Assembly (NCBI GenBank): GCA_016709145.1
Contig: JADJEK010000002.1
Location: 186,001-250,000 of the forward strand
DNA: 64,000 bases
Reading direction: 5' to 3'
Source of the DNA: Planctomycetota bacterium
Lineage (GTDB): Bacteria; Planctomycetota; B15-G4; JADJEK01
The position numbers and the translations under genes were made by a program. The notes below the pieces were generated by a model. It had not been told where the DNA came from. It searched no databases and worked only from the letters and a program-made list of their open reading frames with translations. Positions 35,619 through 44,366 of the stretch are shown one piece after another (position 1 is the first letter of the stretch; the number at the start of each line of letters is the position of its first letter).

Positions 35619-36526
35619 TCGTCGCTCTCGCGCTGGTGTTGGCGACGGGCGCGTTGGCTGCGACCGCTGATCCGCCCCGCGTCGGCGCCGAGCAATTGCG
35701 CGCGTGGAGCGAGGCGGACCCCGTGCACCAGCGCGGGCTAGCGACGGTCGACGGCGTCGAGATCGGCGCCGACGAAGTCTTGGCCAAGTTGTTCTCGACC
35801 CACACCGAGTTGGTCTACGCCGCACTCGAGTCGACCGTGCGAGCGCAGGTGTTGCAGCTCGAAGCCGAGCGGCTCGGCGTCGTCGTCGACGTCGCGTCGC
35901 TCGAACTCGAGGTCGGCCGCGTCCTGAAGACGCAGCAGGACCGATTCGCGTTCGAGGCGGGACCCGACCAGGACTTCGAGCGCTACGTCGCGAACCGCTA
36001 CCGCATCACGCCAGAGGCGTATCGCAGCGTGATCCGTCGCGAAGTCCTGGAACAGATGCTGCTCGTGCGCACGGTTCGGTACGCGAGTCGGCAGAACGAG
36101 CGCATGGTCTGTCGCGTCATCGTCGTGAAAGAGAAAGAGAAGGCCGACGAGTTGGCCGAGAAGCTCGCCGAAGGCGCGAATTTCGCGCGGCTGGCCGAGC
36201 AGAACTCGATCGATCGCTCGGCGGTCCGCGGCGGGCTGCTCGCCCCGGTCGCTCGTTCGAGCGGGGAGCCCTTGCTGGTGGGGGCGTCCGCGCTGGAAGC
36301 GGGCGCGCACGCGCCGGTGGAGCCGTTGACCAACGACGGCGTCACGTTGTTCCGGTTGCTGAAGGTCGAGCGCCACCTCCCGGCCGACCCGCGGCCGTAC
36401 GCGGAGCAGCGGGCCGAGCTCGAGGCCGAACTCGAAGAACGCCCGGTGGAGGCCATCGAATTGGCCGAATGGGACCGCACGATGCGCGGGCGTCACTCCA
36501 TCGAGGTCAAGCTCGCCAAGCCATGA
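35615..36526 (+). CDS. SurA/PpiC-like peptidyl-prolyl isomerase, exported
   Basis: A signal peptide (VIVALALVLATGALAA) begins at the GTG overlapping the previous stop. Residues about 30-160 resemble a SurA-type N-terminal chaperone domain (ADEVLAKLFSTH, RYRITPEAYRSVIRREVLEQMLLV). A parvulin-like domain follows (CRVIVVKEKEKADELAEKL to LFRLLKVER), with FARLAEQNSIDRSAVRGGLL as its signature. The protein has 303 residues. Such proteins assist folding of exported proteins, here probably pilus or secretion substrates; that is inference from position. Confidence 0.75.
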   Translation: MIVALALVLATGALAATADPPRVGAEQLRAWSEADPVHQRGLATVDGVEIGADEVLAKLFSTHTELVYAALESTVRAQVLQLEAERLGVVVDVASLELEVGRVLKTQQDRFAFEAGPDQDFERYVANRYRITPEAYRSVIRREVLEQMLLVRTVRYASRQNERMVCRVIVVKEKEKADELAEKLAEGANFARLAEQNSIDRSAVRGGLLAPVARSSGEPLLVGASALEAGAHAPVEPLTNDGVTLFRLLKVERHLPADPRPYAEQRAELEAELEERPVEAIELAEWDRTMRGRHSIEVKLAKP

Positions 36527-36645
36527 GTTCGGCAAATCCCACCACCGCCAGCGGCCCGTTGCGGCGTGGCGGTCGCCCTGATACTGTCGCCCGATTGCCG
36601 ACAAACGGCGCAACCGATGATCGGAAGCTGCGTTCGGTCGAAACG

Positions 36646-37428
36646 ATGGCTCGAAAGAAGCGCGAATCGAAGACGGAAGAGACCGCACTCGCCGACGGTG
36701 GCGACGTGACGGCCGAGGCCTCGTCGTCCGCTGCGGCTCAATCCGCGGTGCCGGAGTCCGAAGCACAAGCGGCGGACGGTGACGAACCCGCGCCATCGGA
36801 CGAAACGATCCTCGATCCGAGCGCGGATGTGTCAGCGGAAGCGGCAGTGCAAGTCGACGCATCGACCGAAGGCGCGGAATCGCCGCCGGCAGAAGTCGTC
36901 GCGGAGCTCGAAGACGAACAGCTCGACCGCGTCGTCGAGGCGTTGCTGTTCGCGGTCGCGGAACCGCTGACCGCGCTACGCATCGGTGAGGCGGCCGGCG
37001 CGTCGCCGCGACGCGTGAAGTCGTCGGTCGACCGGCTGCGTCGCGATTACGCGGTCACGAATCGCGCGTTCGGCATCCTCGAGATCGCCGGTGGTTTCCG
37101 GCTCTACAGCAAGCCGGAGTTCGCGGACTACGTCGCGCGGCTCGACAAGGTGCGAGCGCCGGAGCGGCTGTCGGCCGCCGCGCTCGAGACGCTCGCGATC
37201 GTCGCCTATCGCCAACCGATCGTGCGCGCGGACATCGACGCCATCCGCGGCGTCAACTCCTCGGCACTCCTGAAAACACTGATGGAGCGGAAACTCATCC
37301 GCGCCGTGGGCCGCTCCGAGCGGCCTGGCCGGCCGCTCGAATACGGCACGACGAAGCGGTTCCTGGACCACTTCGGGCTGGGATCCGTGAAGGACCTGCC
37401 GCGCGTCGAAGACTTGAAGACCCCCTGA
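36646..37428 (+). CDS. scpB: Segregation and condensation protein ScpB
   Basis: ScpB is the winged-helix kleisin partner in the SMC-ScpAB chromosome condensation complex. The conserved part begins at about residue 80 (DRVVEALLFAVAEPLTALRI) and includes AALETLAIVAYRQPIVRADIDAIRGVNS, the best ScpB motif, and GRPLEYGTTKRFLDHFGL at the end. The first 80 residues are an acidic, alanine-rich extension. An in-frame ATG at 36523 overlaps the previous stop, but codons between the two have clearly more A/T third bases than the gene, so I prefer 36646. ScpA is not in the window. A lone scpB among secretion genes is unusual. Confidence 0.9.
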   Translation: MARKKRESKTEETALADGGDVTAEASSSAAAQSAVPESEAQAADGDEPAPSDETILDPSADVSAEAAVQVDASTEGAESPPAEVVAELEDEQLDRVVEALLFAVAEPLTALRIGEAAGASPRRVKSSVDRLRRDYAVTNRAFGILEIAGGFRLYSKPEFADYVARLDKVRAPERLSAAALETLAIVAYRQPIVRADIDAIRGVNSSALLKTLMERKLIRAVGRSERPGRPLEYGTTKRFLDHFGLGSVKDLPRVEDLKTP

Positions 37429-37439
37429 CGAGGCACGCG

Positions 37440-39332
37440 ATGGCTCTGCGCTACTTCCGCAAGAACAAGAAGATGACCAAGTGGATCTACATCGGTCTCA
37501 CTGTGGTCGTGATGTTGACGTTCTCGGTGACGGGGTCGATCTACGACTTCCTCAGCGGCGGCGGCGACGATCTGGTCGGCTCGTTCACGACGCCGCAAGG
37601 CAACGAGATCGTGGTGCGGCGCCCGGAATGGGCACGCTGGAACCAGCGGGTCTCCGGCATGAACCAGCAATCGCGCATCACGGACGACGCGGTGTGGCAG
37701 ATGCTGATGATGGACGCGGTCGCGCGCGAGAGTGGCGTGAATCCGTCCGACACGATGATCCACGCGTTCGGCAAGAACGGCCTCGGTGTGGACCTGGCCG
37801 ATCCCGAGCAAATGAAGATCGTGCGCCAGGTGACGGGCTTGCCGGAGAAGGAGGTCGTCGAGTTCTGCCGGTCGGCGTTGCGCATCGCGCTGTACGAGGA
37901 TCTCGTCAGTGGCGGCGGCAAGCGCGTGCTTTCGGAGCAGGTCTACGACCGCTTCAAGCGCGACCATGAGCTGTTCACGGTCGATACCGTCGCCATCGCG
38001 GACGCCGACAAAGCGGCGGGGCTCGACAAGGCGGCAGTCGCGCAAGCCGACCTCAAGACGTTCCTCGACACCGAACTGTCCGCCCTGCGGCGCGAGAACG
38101 AGTTCTCCACTCCGATCAAGTTCGTCGTCGACGCCGCGCTGCTCGCGGTCAAGGACGCGAAGCCCGAGGATCTCGCGGCGAAGCTCACCGACGCGCGACT
38201 GCGCGAGGTCACGGACACCGAGATCCAGGAGTTCTACGACGACAACAGCGACCGCTTCGAACGGCCGGTGACGAAGGCCGAAGCTCCGCCCAAGGATGGC
38301 GAATCGAAGGAAGGCGAGTCCAAAGAAGGTGACGCCAAAGAGGGTGACGCCAAGGCCGGCGATTCCGAAGCGACCGACGACGAGGAGATGGAAGAGATTC
38401 CCCTCGCCGAGGTGAAGGAACAGATCCGGTCCGAGATCCTGATCGAGCGCGTCATCAATGCAGCCGCGCAGTCGTATCGCGACGCGATCAAGGCCGAACG
38501 CGAAGCCGCCGCCAAGAAGGCGCTCGACGAGGCCATCAAGAAGCAGGATCCCGCCGACCCCAATCAACCCGCCGGATCGAATCCGTCGGAACCGGCTCCG
38601 GCCGAAACTCCGAAGGTCGATCACCTCGAGAAGGTCGCGAAGGACTTCGGACTCGAACTGGTCACCTACCCGGACGCGGTCGCTCTCGCCGACCTCGGCA
38701 AGCTCGATCGCATCGGCGGTGGTGAGGACGAAGACGGTGACCTCGAGCCGTTCGTGCGCGGTCTCGCCAACGGCGACATCACGACGCGATCGCCGTCGTC
38801 GAAGGTCCCGTTCGGGTTCATCCTGCGCGTCAAGGATCGCGTCCAACCCGTGGTGAAGCCGATCGAAGAGATCGAAGCCAAGCTGCGCGACGTTTGGTTG
38901 GAAGAGAAGTCGAAGAAGGCCGCCGAGGACGCCGCGAAGGCGCTCGACGATGCGTTGGTCGCGAAGGCGCGTGAGAAGGTCGCCGCGGACATCGCCAAGC
39001 GCGAGCAAGAGGCGAAGGACGCAGCGACGAAGCGCATCGAGACCGAGAAGGTCACCGACGACGCTCGCAAGACCGCGATCACCGACGAGGAGTTGGCCAA
39101 GGTCAAGCCGGCCATCGACGACCTCATCGCATCCAAGAAGGGCGAGGTCTTCGACGAAGTCGTCAAGGCCGCCGGCATGCTGCCGACGACGATTGCGGAG
39201 TTCCGCAAGTCGTACCGGACCACGGCGTTCTATTCCGACGACGACGCTTCGGTCGAGAAGTTCGTCAAGGGTCACGCGCCGTTGTTCAACCTGATGCCAG
39301 GCGCGATGCTCGGCCGGTCCGCGACGACATGA
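37440..39332 (+). CDS. PpiD/SurA-N-like membrane-anchored folding factor
   Basis: A 630-residue protein with an N-terminal anchor (WIYIGLTVVVMLTFSVTGSI, about 15-34) and a SurA-N-type chaperone region, as in PpiD. The middle holds a lysine/glutamate-rich linker (SKEGESKEGDAKEGDAK, about 280-315) interrupting what would be a parvulin-like domain. The later half (AKLRDVWLEEKSKKAAEDAAK) is strongly helical. PpiD-type proteins help newly exported proteins fold at the membrane. The C-terminus ends abruptly (LMPGAMLGRSATT) and the next small frame may be its true tail. It is 11 bases after scpB. Confidence 0.65.
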   Translation: MALRYFRKNKKMTKWIYIGLTVVVMLTFSVTGSIYDFLSGGGDDLVGSFTTPQGNEIVVRRPEWARWNQRVSGMNQQSRITDDAVWQMLMMDAVARESGVNPSDTMIHAFGKNGLGVDLADPEQMKIVRQVTGLPEKEVVEFCRSALRIALYEDLVSGGGKRVLSEQVYDRFKRDHELFTVDTVAIADADKAAGLDKAAVAQADLKTFLDTELSALRRENEFSTPIKFVVDAALLAVKDAKPEDLAAKLTDARLREVTDTEIQEFYDDNSDRFERPVTKAEAPPKDGESKEGESKEGDAKEGDAKAGDSEATDDEEMEEIPLAEVKEQIRSEILIERVINAAAQSYRDAIKAEREAAAKKALDEAIKKQDPADPNQPAGSNPSEPAPAETPKVDHLEKVAKDFGLELVTYPDAVALADLGKLDRIGGGEDEDGDLEPFVRGLANGDITTRSPSSKVPFGFILRVKDRVQPVVKPIEEIEAKLRDVWLEEKSKKAAEDAAKALDDALVAKAREKVAADIAKREQEAKDAATKRIETEKVTDDARKTAITDEELAKVKPAIDDLIASKKGEVFDEVVKAAGMLPTTIAEFRKSYRTTAFYSDDDASVEKFVKGHAPLFNLMPGAMLGRSATT

Positions 39333-39541
39333 ACAAGGGCTACGTGTTCATGATCGTGCGCTCGAAGCGTGAGCCGCCGTTCGAGATGATGCGCCCCGGC
39401 GATCGCGTGATGGCGGAACAGGCGCTGTCGTCCCCCGATCCGTTCGGTCAGCGCGCCAGCGGCGTCGACTTCTCGTTCCCGACGATCGCGCAGCGGTTCA
39501 ACCTGAAGCGTCCGGCGCCGGAAGCCGAACCGCAGGGTTGA
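39329..39541 (+). CDS. Small protein, or frameshifted tail of the PpiD-like protein
   Basis: Seventy residues from an ATG that overlaps the previous stop (ATGA). The sequence begins MNKGYVFMIVRSKREPP and has no signal or membrane helix. YVFMIVRSKREPP looks like the last strand of a parvulin/SurA-type protein. Adding one base near 39325 would join it in frame to the PpiD-like protein, reading SATDMNKGYVF. I cannot decide between a coupled small gene and a frameshift; codon use is normal coding for this genome. Confidence 0.5.
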   Translation: MNKGYVFMIVRSKREPPFEMMRPGDRVMAEQALSSPDPFGQRASGVDFSFPTIAQRFNLKRPAPEAEPQG

Positions 39542-39704
39542 TCGCTCGTCGAACGCGGATCAGCCGCCCGCCGAAACCCGGACGTCCTCGGCTTCGGTCG
39601 TGGTCGTCTCGGAGTTCACGGCCGAACCCACCAGGTGCCCGAAGCGGCGATCGCCGCCGTAGTCACGGACGAACGGCGTTCGCACGACACGATTCGTCGT
39701 TCGA

Positions 39705-39726
39705 CTCGGCGGCTGCCGCCGCCGAG
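39705..39726. terminator. Nine-bp perfect hairpin between convergent genes
   Basis: CTCGGCGGC and GCCGCCGAG flank a TGCC loop, just past the yidD stop and after the small gene at 39541. Being symmetric and U-free, it could serve both directions. The rest of the 195-base gap (39542-39736) shows nothing else. Confidence 0.45.
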
Positions 39727-39736
39727 CAACACCCGG

Positions 39737-39976
39737 TCAGTCGACGGGGTCGTAGCCGCCCGCACTGAACGGGTGGCAGCGCACGATGCGCCCGATGCCG
39801 CTCACGAGGCCTTTCACGATGCCGCGGCGCTCGAGCGCTTCGCGCATGTACTGCGAGCAGGTCGGGCTGAACTTGCAGGTCGAGCCTTTCCAGGGCGACA
39901 CGGCGAGCTGGTAGAAGCGAATCAGCCCGACCAGGATCGCGAGCACGGCCGAAGACGCTGCGCGCAGCGGCTTCAT
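39737..39976 (-). CDS. yidD: Membrane protein insertion efficiency factor YidD
   Basis: YidD is a small protein that aids YidC in membrane insertion. All features are present in 79 residues: an N-terminal amphipathic/hydrophobic helix, [35 protein letters not shown] and [17 protein letters not shown]. The start overlaps the rnpA stop, giving the usual rnpA-yidD order. Downstream yidC is not present, as the next genes converge. Confidence 0.95.
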   Translation of the reverse strand: MKPLRAASSAVLAILVGLIRFYQLAVSPWKGSTCKFSPTCSQYMREALERRGIVKGLVSGIGRIVRCHPFSAGGYDPVD

Positions 39977-40395
39977 GGACGCGGTCGCTGCTCCGGGCCA
40001 GGGCGTCGCGCCGCGGTGGTCGTGGCTTTGGTCGCCAGGCGAAGGAACTCGCGCGCGACCGACTCCATATCGGTCGGCATTTCCGAACGCGGCACGACGA
40101 CGTAGTCGAACCCGGCATCGAGCTGTGCGCGATGGAGTCGGAACGCTTCGCGCAACAGCCGCTTCGCGCGGTTGCGGCGCGGCGAGTCTCCGTACTTGCG
40201 TCCGACCGAGATGCCGATGCGCGCGATGTTCGCCGCGTTGCGCGTCACGAGAACGAGCATCGCATTCGAAGCTGCCCGCGTGCCGTGGGCGAATACGTCG
40301 TCGAACGAATCGTGCCCGTGCACGCGATCGCGCTTCTTGAACGTTCGCGCCGGAGTCGGCGCGTCGTCGCTTGGCTCCGGGGTGTCGGGACTCAC
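39973..40395 (-). CDS. rnpA: Ribonuclease P protein component
   Basis: RnpA binds the catalytic RNase P RNA in tRNA 5' processing. The 140-residue product has the RNA-binding signature [28 protein letters not shown] and the late strand [11 protein letters not shown]. The N-terminus is about 18 residues longer than common and acidic. The GTG at 40395 overlaps the upstream lipoprotein stop (GTGA). rpmH, its usual partner just upstream, is replaced by a TPR lipoprotein gene, so this group is detached from the usual replication-origin context. Confidence 0.92.
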   Translation of the reverse strand: MSPDTPEPSDDAPTPARTFKKRDRVHGHDSFDDVFAHGTRAASNAMLVLVTRNAANIARIGISVGRKYGDSPRRNRAKRLLREAFRLHRAQLDAGFDYVVVPRSEMPTDMESVAREFLRLATKATTTAARRPGPEQRPRP

Positions 40396-41438
40396 GGCGT
40401 TTCCGTCGGCTTCGCCGCGTCGCTCGGTGTGGGCGATGGGGCCGGCTTCTTGCCCTTACCGCTCTTCAGCTCGTCGATGCGGCGCATCGCCGCGGTGATC
40501 GCGTCGCCGTGCCGCGTGAAGTCGGTGGCGACGGCGGCTGCGCGCAGGAAGCGCTCGTAGTCCGCGATCGCGGCCTGCGTGGCGCCGAGCTCGTCGTACG
40601 CGCGTGCGCGGTTCGACCAATCGGCTGGCGTCATCGCTCCGGCCGACTCGACTTGCGCGTAGACCGAGACCACTTCCTCCCAGCGCTTCGACTTCGCGGC
40701 GACGGTCGCGAGCAACGTCAGCGCCGACAATTGCTGGCCCTTCAACGCCTCGATCTCGCGGTCGTACAGCGCGCGGCGCTCGGGCGGCAGCGTGTCCTTC
40801 GACATCGACTCGTTGCGTACGCGGATGCTGCCCGCGATCGACGCGGTCAGGGCGCGCAGCACGGCGGCCGAGTCCTCGTAGCGCCCTTGAATCGCGAGCA
40901 GGTTCGACAAGGTCGACTGCGCGGTGAGATCGTCCTTGCTGCGCGGGTTCGCGAGCACGGCGCGCAATTCGGTCTCGGCACCTTGGTACGCCTCGTCGCG
41001 AGCTGGCGTGTACGCGGCGACGCGCTGCTCTTTCTCCTCGACCGAAAGCGCTTCGTCCGAGCCGGTCTTGCGGATCGCGTCCTCGAGCACGCGGCCGTAT
41101 TGGAAGCGCGCAGTGCCGAGGCCGAGATGATTGCGGAAGTCGAACTCGTCCTCTTGATCGACGCTGCGCTCGAACACCCGGATGGATTCCTCGATCTGCT
41201 TGTTCTGCCCTTGCTGGAGCAGAGCGAAGCCGAGCACCTGATGAAGCGAGGTGTCCTCGGGGTCGAGTTCGAGGCCCTTTCGGCACTGGTCCTCGGCGCG
41301 CGCGAAGCGGCCCTCTTCGAGGAAGCGCTTGCTGTTGTATTTGAAGCTGTCGAGGCGCGCCTGGTCCTCGGGCGTGAGACTGTTGCATCCGCACAAGAAG
41401 GCCGCGCAGAGCGCGAGAGTTGTCTGGAATCGATTCAT
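40392..41438 (-). CDS. TPR lipoprotein
   Basis: The 348-residue product has a lipoprotein signal ([18 protein letters not shown], with LCGC as lipobox). Two or three tetratricopeptide-like repeats follow ([24 protein letters not shown], then [20 protein letters not shown]) and another pair near 240-310 ([19 protein letters not shown]). The end is lysine/proline-rich. Such lipoproteins act as envelope scaffolds; the partner is unknown. It overlaps rnpA, so it is the first gene of a three-gene unit with rnpA and yidD. Confidence 0.8.
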   Translation of the reverse strand: MNRFQTTLALCAAFLCGCNSLTPEDQARLDSFKYNSKRFLEEGRFARAEDQCRKGLELDPEDTSLHQVLGFALLQQGQNKQIEESIRVFERSVDQEDEFDFRNHLGLGTARFQYGRVLEDAIRKTGSDEALSVEEKEQRVAAYTPARDEAYQGAETELRAVLANPRSKDDLTAQSTLSNLLAIQGRYEDSAAVLRALTASIAGSIRVRNESMSKDTLPPERRALYDREIEALKGQQLSALTLLATVAAKSKRWEEVVSVYAQVESAGAMTPADWSNRARAYDELGATQAAIADYERFLRAAAVATDFTRHGDAITAAMRRIDELKSGKGKKPAPSPTPSDAAKPTETP

Positions 41439-41558
41439 CGCGGGTTCTCCCGGGGCGGACTTAGGCGCAAGCGGCCGGCATGGTAACAGCGCTCGTTGCC
41501 GGTGCAGCGGCGCCGGTCGAGGGAGCGGCGGTCGTCCGATGCCTCCGGTGCCTCCGGT

Positions 41559-43094
41559 TCAGTCGTCGTTCGCCGTCTGTGCCGCCGTCGCCAGGACGGA
41601 CTTCAGGCGATCGGCGTCGAGGTCGATGCGCAACGTCTTCGAGCGTTCGACGAGGACGGCGCCGGGCCGCGCTCCTTTCGGCTTGCGCACGTACTTGCGC
41701 GGGGTCCACATCACCTCGCACCGAGCGGCTCCGCGCCGTTTCGAGTAGTGCGCCGCCAACAGCGCCGCATCGATCAGGTCTTCGGGCGCGGCCGACTTGC
41801 CCTTGTCCAGGCGCAGTACGACGTGCGAACCGGCTTCGTGCGCGAGGTGGAGCCAGACGTCGTTCCCGCGCGCGATGCGCGTCGTCAGGCGGTCGTTGTC
41901 GCGATCGGTGCGTCCGACCAGGATCTCGGCGCCGCTGCGCGCGCGGAACCGGCGTAGTCCGGCGTACGGATCGCGTGCGGCCTCGCGCTTCGACTTCGCG
42001 TCCTGCTTCGCGGGCGAGCGCGGTTTCGCCTTGGTGAACTCGGTGGCGTACGCCGCCAGCGCTTCGGTCTGCGTCGCGTCGAGCGCTTCGACCGCGGCGA
42101 CGGCGCGGGCCAGCGCTTCGACCGTGGGCTCGAGTTCGGCGATGCGCGTCGCTGCGCTCTCCGCCTTGCGCTCGAGCTTGCGCGCGCGGCCGTACCACGC
42201 GTCGACGTTCGCGCGCGGGTCGAGCTTCGGATCGAGCGCCAGCGTCACACGGCCGCCGCCGAACAGATCGTCGACCTCGATCGAAGCCTGGCCGCGCTTC
42301 AGCGCGTGGAACTGCGCCATGAGACAGTCGGCGAGCTGACGCGTACGCGCCGCGGTCCGGCCATCGGCGAGGTCGGTGCGCGCGTGAGCCAGTCCTTTGC
42401 GCTCGCGCGTCAGGCGTTCGGTCATCGTCGCCAGGACGAGCTGCTTGGTCGCGCAAAACGCGGCGGCCTCGTCCTCGGGTTCGAGCCAAGCCGTCACGGC
42501 CGCGGACAGGGGGAAGCGTTCGGCGAACTCGGATTGGGGTGCCGGAGGTGGGTCGGCCGCGATCGCGATCGGCCGCGCGCGATGGGTTTCGCTCGAGGAC
42601 TTCACGGGCGCCGAGGGAGGAACGTAGGGCAAGCCCGGAGCGATCGCGCGCGAGCCGTGGCGCGTGTGCTCGGCCGCGACGATGCGTTGCTCGGAGTCGA
42701 GCAACACGGCGTTCTGCGCCGCGCCGAACAACTCGGCGACCAGGGTCGCCGACGATCCGTCCGCACGCGAGAACGCGGCGCGCACGACGCGATCGCCAGC
42801 GGTCACCGCGAGTTCGAGCAAGCGAGCCTCGAGGAAGCGCGCATGCAACGCGCGCGTGAACGCCGTCGGCGTCGCCTTGTGTTTCGGGGCGGCTTCGGCC
42901 GCGACGAGTTGGACGCGGCCGCGTCCCGGCGCGGCGAGGACCAACAGCCGCAGAGCCGTGCGCGGGTCGTCGGCCGGGGACAGCCCGAACAGACGACCGC
43001 CGAAGGGACGATCCGCGATCCAGCGGACGATCATCCCTTCGGCGGCCTTGGCCTCGGCGACGAGGCGGAACAGCAGGTCGGCGCCGAGCGTCAT
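41559..43094 (-). CDS. rqcH: RqcH/NFACT family ribosome quality-control protein
   Basis: RqcH (Rqc2 homologue) binds stalled 50S subunits and adds C-terminal alanine tails that mark truncated proteins for degradation. The 511-residue product has an NFACT-N part (1-170), a coiled-coil middle with KLERKAESAATRIAELEPT, and the NFACT-R domain: GNDVWLHLAHEAGSHVVLR, AAHYSKRRGAARCEV and WTPRKYVRKPKGARPGAV. These are the strongest family signatures. Some relatives are called fibronectin-binding proteins. The start at 43094 is in line with the family N-terminus. It stands alone on the minus strand. Confidence 0.9.
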   Translation of the reverse strand: MTLGADLLFRLVAEAKAAEGMIVRWIADRPFGGRLFGLSPADDPRTALRLLVLAAPGRGRVQLVAAEAAPKHKATPTAFTRALHARFLEARLLELAVTAGDRVVRAAFSRADGSSATLVAELFGAAQNAVLLDSEQRIVAAEHTRHGSRAIAPGLPYVPPSAPVKSSSETHRARPIAIAADPPPAPQSEFAERFPLSAAVTAWLEPEDEAAAFCATKQLVLATMTERLTRERKGLAHARTDLADGRTAARTRQLADCLMAQFHALKRGQASIEVDDLFGGGRVTLALDPKLDPRANVDAWYGRARKLERKAESAATRIAELEPTVEALARAVAAVEALDATQTEALAAYATEFTKAKPRSPAKQDAKSKREAARDPYAGLRRFRARSGAEILVGRTDRDNDRLTTRIARGNDVWLHLAHEAGSHVVLRLDKGKSAAPEDLIDAALLAAHYSKRRGAARCEVMWTPRKYVRKPKGARPGAVLVERSKTLRIDLDADRLKSVLATAAQTANDD

Positions 43095-43261
43095 GGTGTT
43101 CTCCGCGGCGCGGAAGCTCCGCGCGCGGTGGTTCGCGCAGCCCGGACCGCGCGCATCGTGCGACGCGGACGGTCAATCACCTCGCGACGGTTTCTCGGGA
43201 CGCGTCTCGCAACACGGGGTGAGTCCGACAACGCGAATCATCCGGATCGACTCGCGTTTTC

Positions 43262-43726
43262 TCACTTGAGCTCGTCGGCGTCGTAGATCCAGCCGGCGCC
43301 GATCAAGTCGTACTGGACCAGTTCGCCGGGTTGGAAGAACAGCGCGAGTTCCTTCTCGGCCGCGGCCGGTGAGTCCGAGCCGTGGATGAGGTTGAACGAA
43401 TCGGAGATGCCGTAGTCGCCGCGGATGGTGCCGGGCTCGGCCTTCGAGCCGAACGTCGCGCCCATCATCTTGCGGCAGATCGCGATCGCGTTCTTGCCCT
43501 CGAGCGCGAGCACCAGCACGGGGCTCTTCGCCATGAACGAGACCAAGCCCTCGTAGAACGGCTTGCCCTTGTGATCGGCGTAGTGCTTCTCGAGCGTCGC
43601 GCGCGGGATCTGCGTGAACTTGGTGCCGACGATCTTCAGGCCCTTGGTCTCGAAGCGGCCCAGGATCGCGCCGGCCAGTTGGCGCTGGATCGCGTCGGGC
43701 TTCAGGATGATGAGGGTGCGTTCCAC
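43262..43726 (-). CDS. ndk: Nucleoside diphosphate kinase
   Basis: Ndk transfers the gamma phosphate between nucleoside triphosphates and diphosphates. The 154-residue product begins with the conserved ERTLIILKPDAIQR and has the active-site His115 in NLIHGSDSPAAAEKEL. The frame is open further upstream, but the GTG at 43726 has GGAG eight bases before it and starts the family sequence exactly. It is divergent from the lipoprotein gene at 43825. Confidence 0.96.
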   Translation of the reverse strand: MERTLIILKPDAIQRQLAGAILGRFETKGLKIVGTKFTQIPRATLEKHYADHKGKPFYEGLVSFMAKSPVLVLALEGKNAIAICRKMMGATFGSKAEPGTIRGDYGISDSFNLIHGSDSPAAAEKELALFFQPGELVQYDLIGAGWIYDADELK

Positions 43727-43824
43727 GGGACGTTCTCCGGTCGATGAAAAAGGCGGGCAGTATAGTGTCGGCCGCGGCCGGACTTGAAGAGGTGGTTTCG
43801 GATCGGCCCGCTCGAGGAGTTCCG

Positions 43825-44292
43825 ATGCGACGAATCGCCGTGCTGTTGTCGTGCTGCGTCGTCGGCGCCGTGCCGGCATGTCGCCTCGAGCGCAAGCAGG
43901 ATCTGCGCGACCAGGAAAAGCTGATCGCCCGACGCGACAACACGGCGGCCGCGCGAGCGACGTTGCTCGAGGAGATCGAGCGCGAGCGCAGTCACCTGCG
44001 CGCCATCGACGACGAGATCGCGCGGTTGCGTGGCGACGAGGAAGTGTTGGCGCAGGAGCTCGCGGCGGAACGCGAGGCGCACGGCGCGATGCAGCGCTCG
44101 CTCGGCGAAGCGCGGGCGGCCCGCGTCGCGCTCGAAGCCGAGCTCAAGGCCGAGCAAGACCTCGCGGCAGCGACGACCGCGGCGATCGCGCAGGCGAAGA
44201 CGCCTCAGGACAAGGCTGCGTTGGAAGCCCGGCTCGCGGCCCTCACGGCCGAGGTGAAGCGCATCGAGGAATTACTGGCGAACACGCCGTGA
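43825..44292 (+). CDS. Coiled-coil lipoprotein
   Basis: The 155-residue product has a lipoprotein signal (RRIAVLLSCCVVGAVPAC; VPAC as lipobox) and is then almost entirely a charged coiled coil (ARATLLEEIERERSHLRAID, AALEARLAALTAEVKRIEELL). The ATG at 43825 has AGGAG six bases before it. TATAGT at 43761-43766 may be its -10 box. It may act as an envelope spacer or linker; no named family recognised. Confidence 0.75.
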   Translation: MRRIAVLLSCCVVGAVPACRLERKQDLRDQEKLIARRDNTAAARATLLEEIERERSHLRAIDDEIARLRGDEEVLAQELAAEREAHGAMQRSLGEARAARVALEAELKAEQDLAAATTAAIAQAKTPQDKAALEARLAALTAEVKRIEELLANTP

Positions 44293-44366
44293 CCGGCGGC
44301 GGCAGTCGTCGCCCTGCAACACCGGGTGAGGCAGAGACCGCGAATCCACCGGGTCGATTCACGTGT

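Noticed and set aside
36523..36645. Upstream ATG of scpB overlapping the previous stop
   Set aside because: The overlap is attractive, but third positions are clearly richer in A/T than in the gene, which suggests non-coding DNA. The choice remains open.
39538..39768. Plus-strand open frame of 76 codons after the small gene at 39329
   Set aside because: Arginine/proline-rich shadow composition, runs over the yidD 3' end and the hairpin at 39705, no ribosome binding site.
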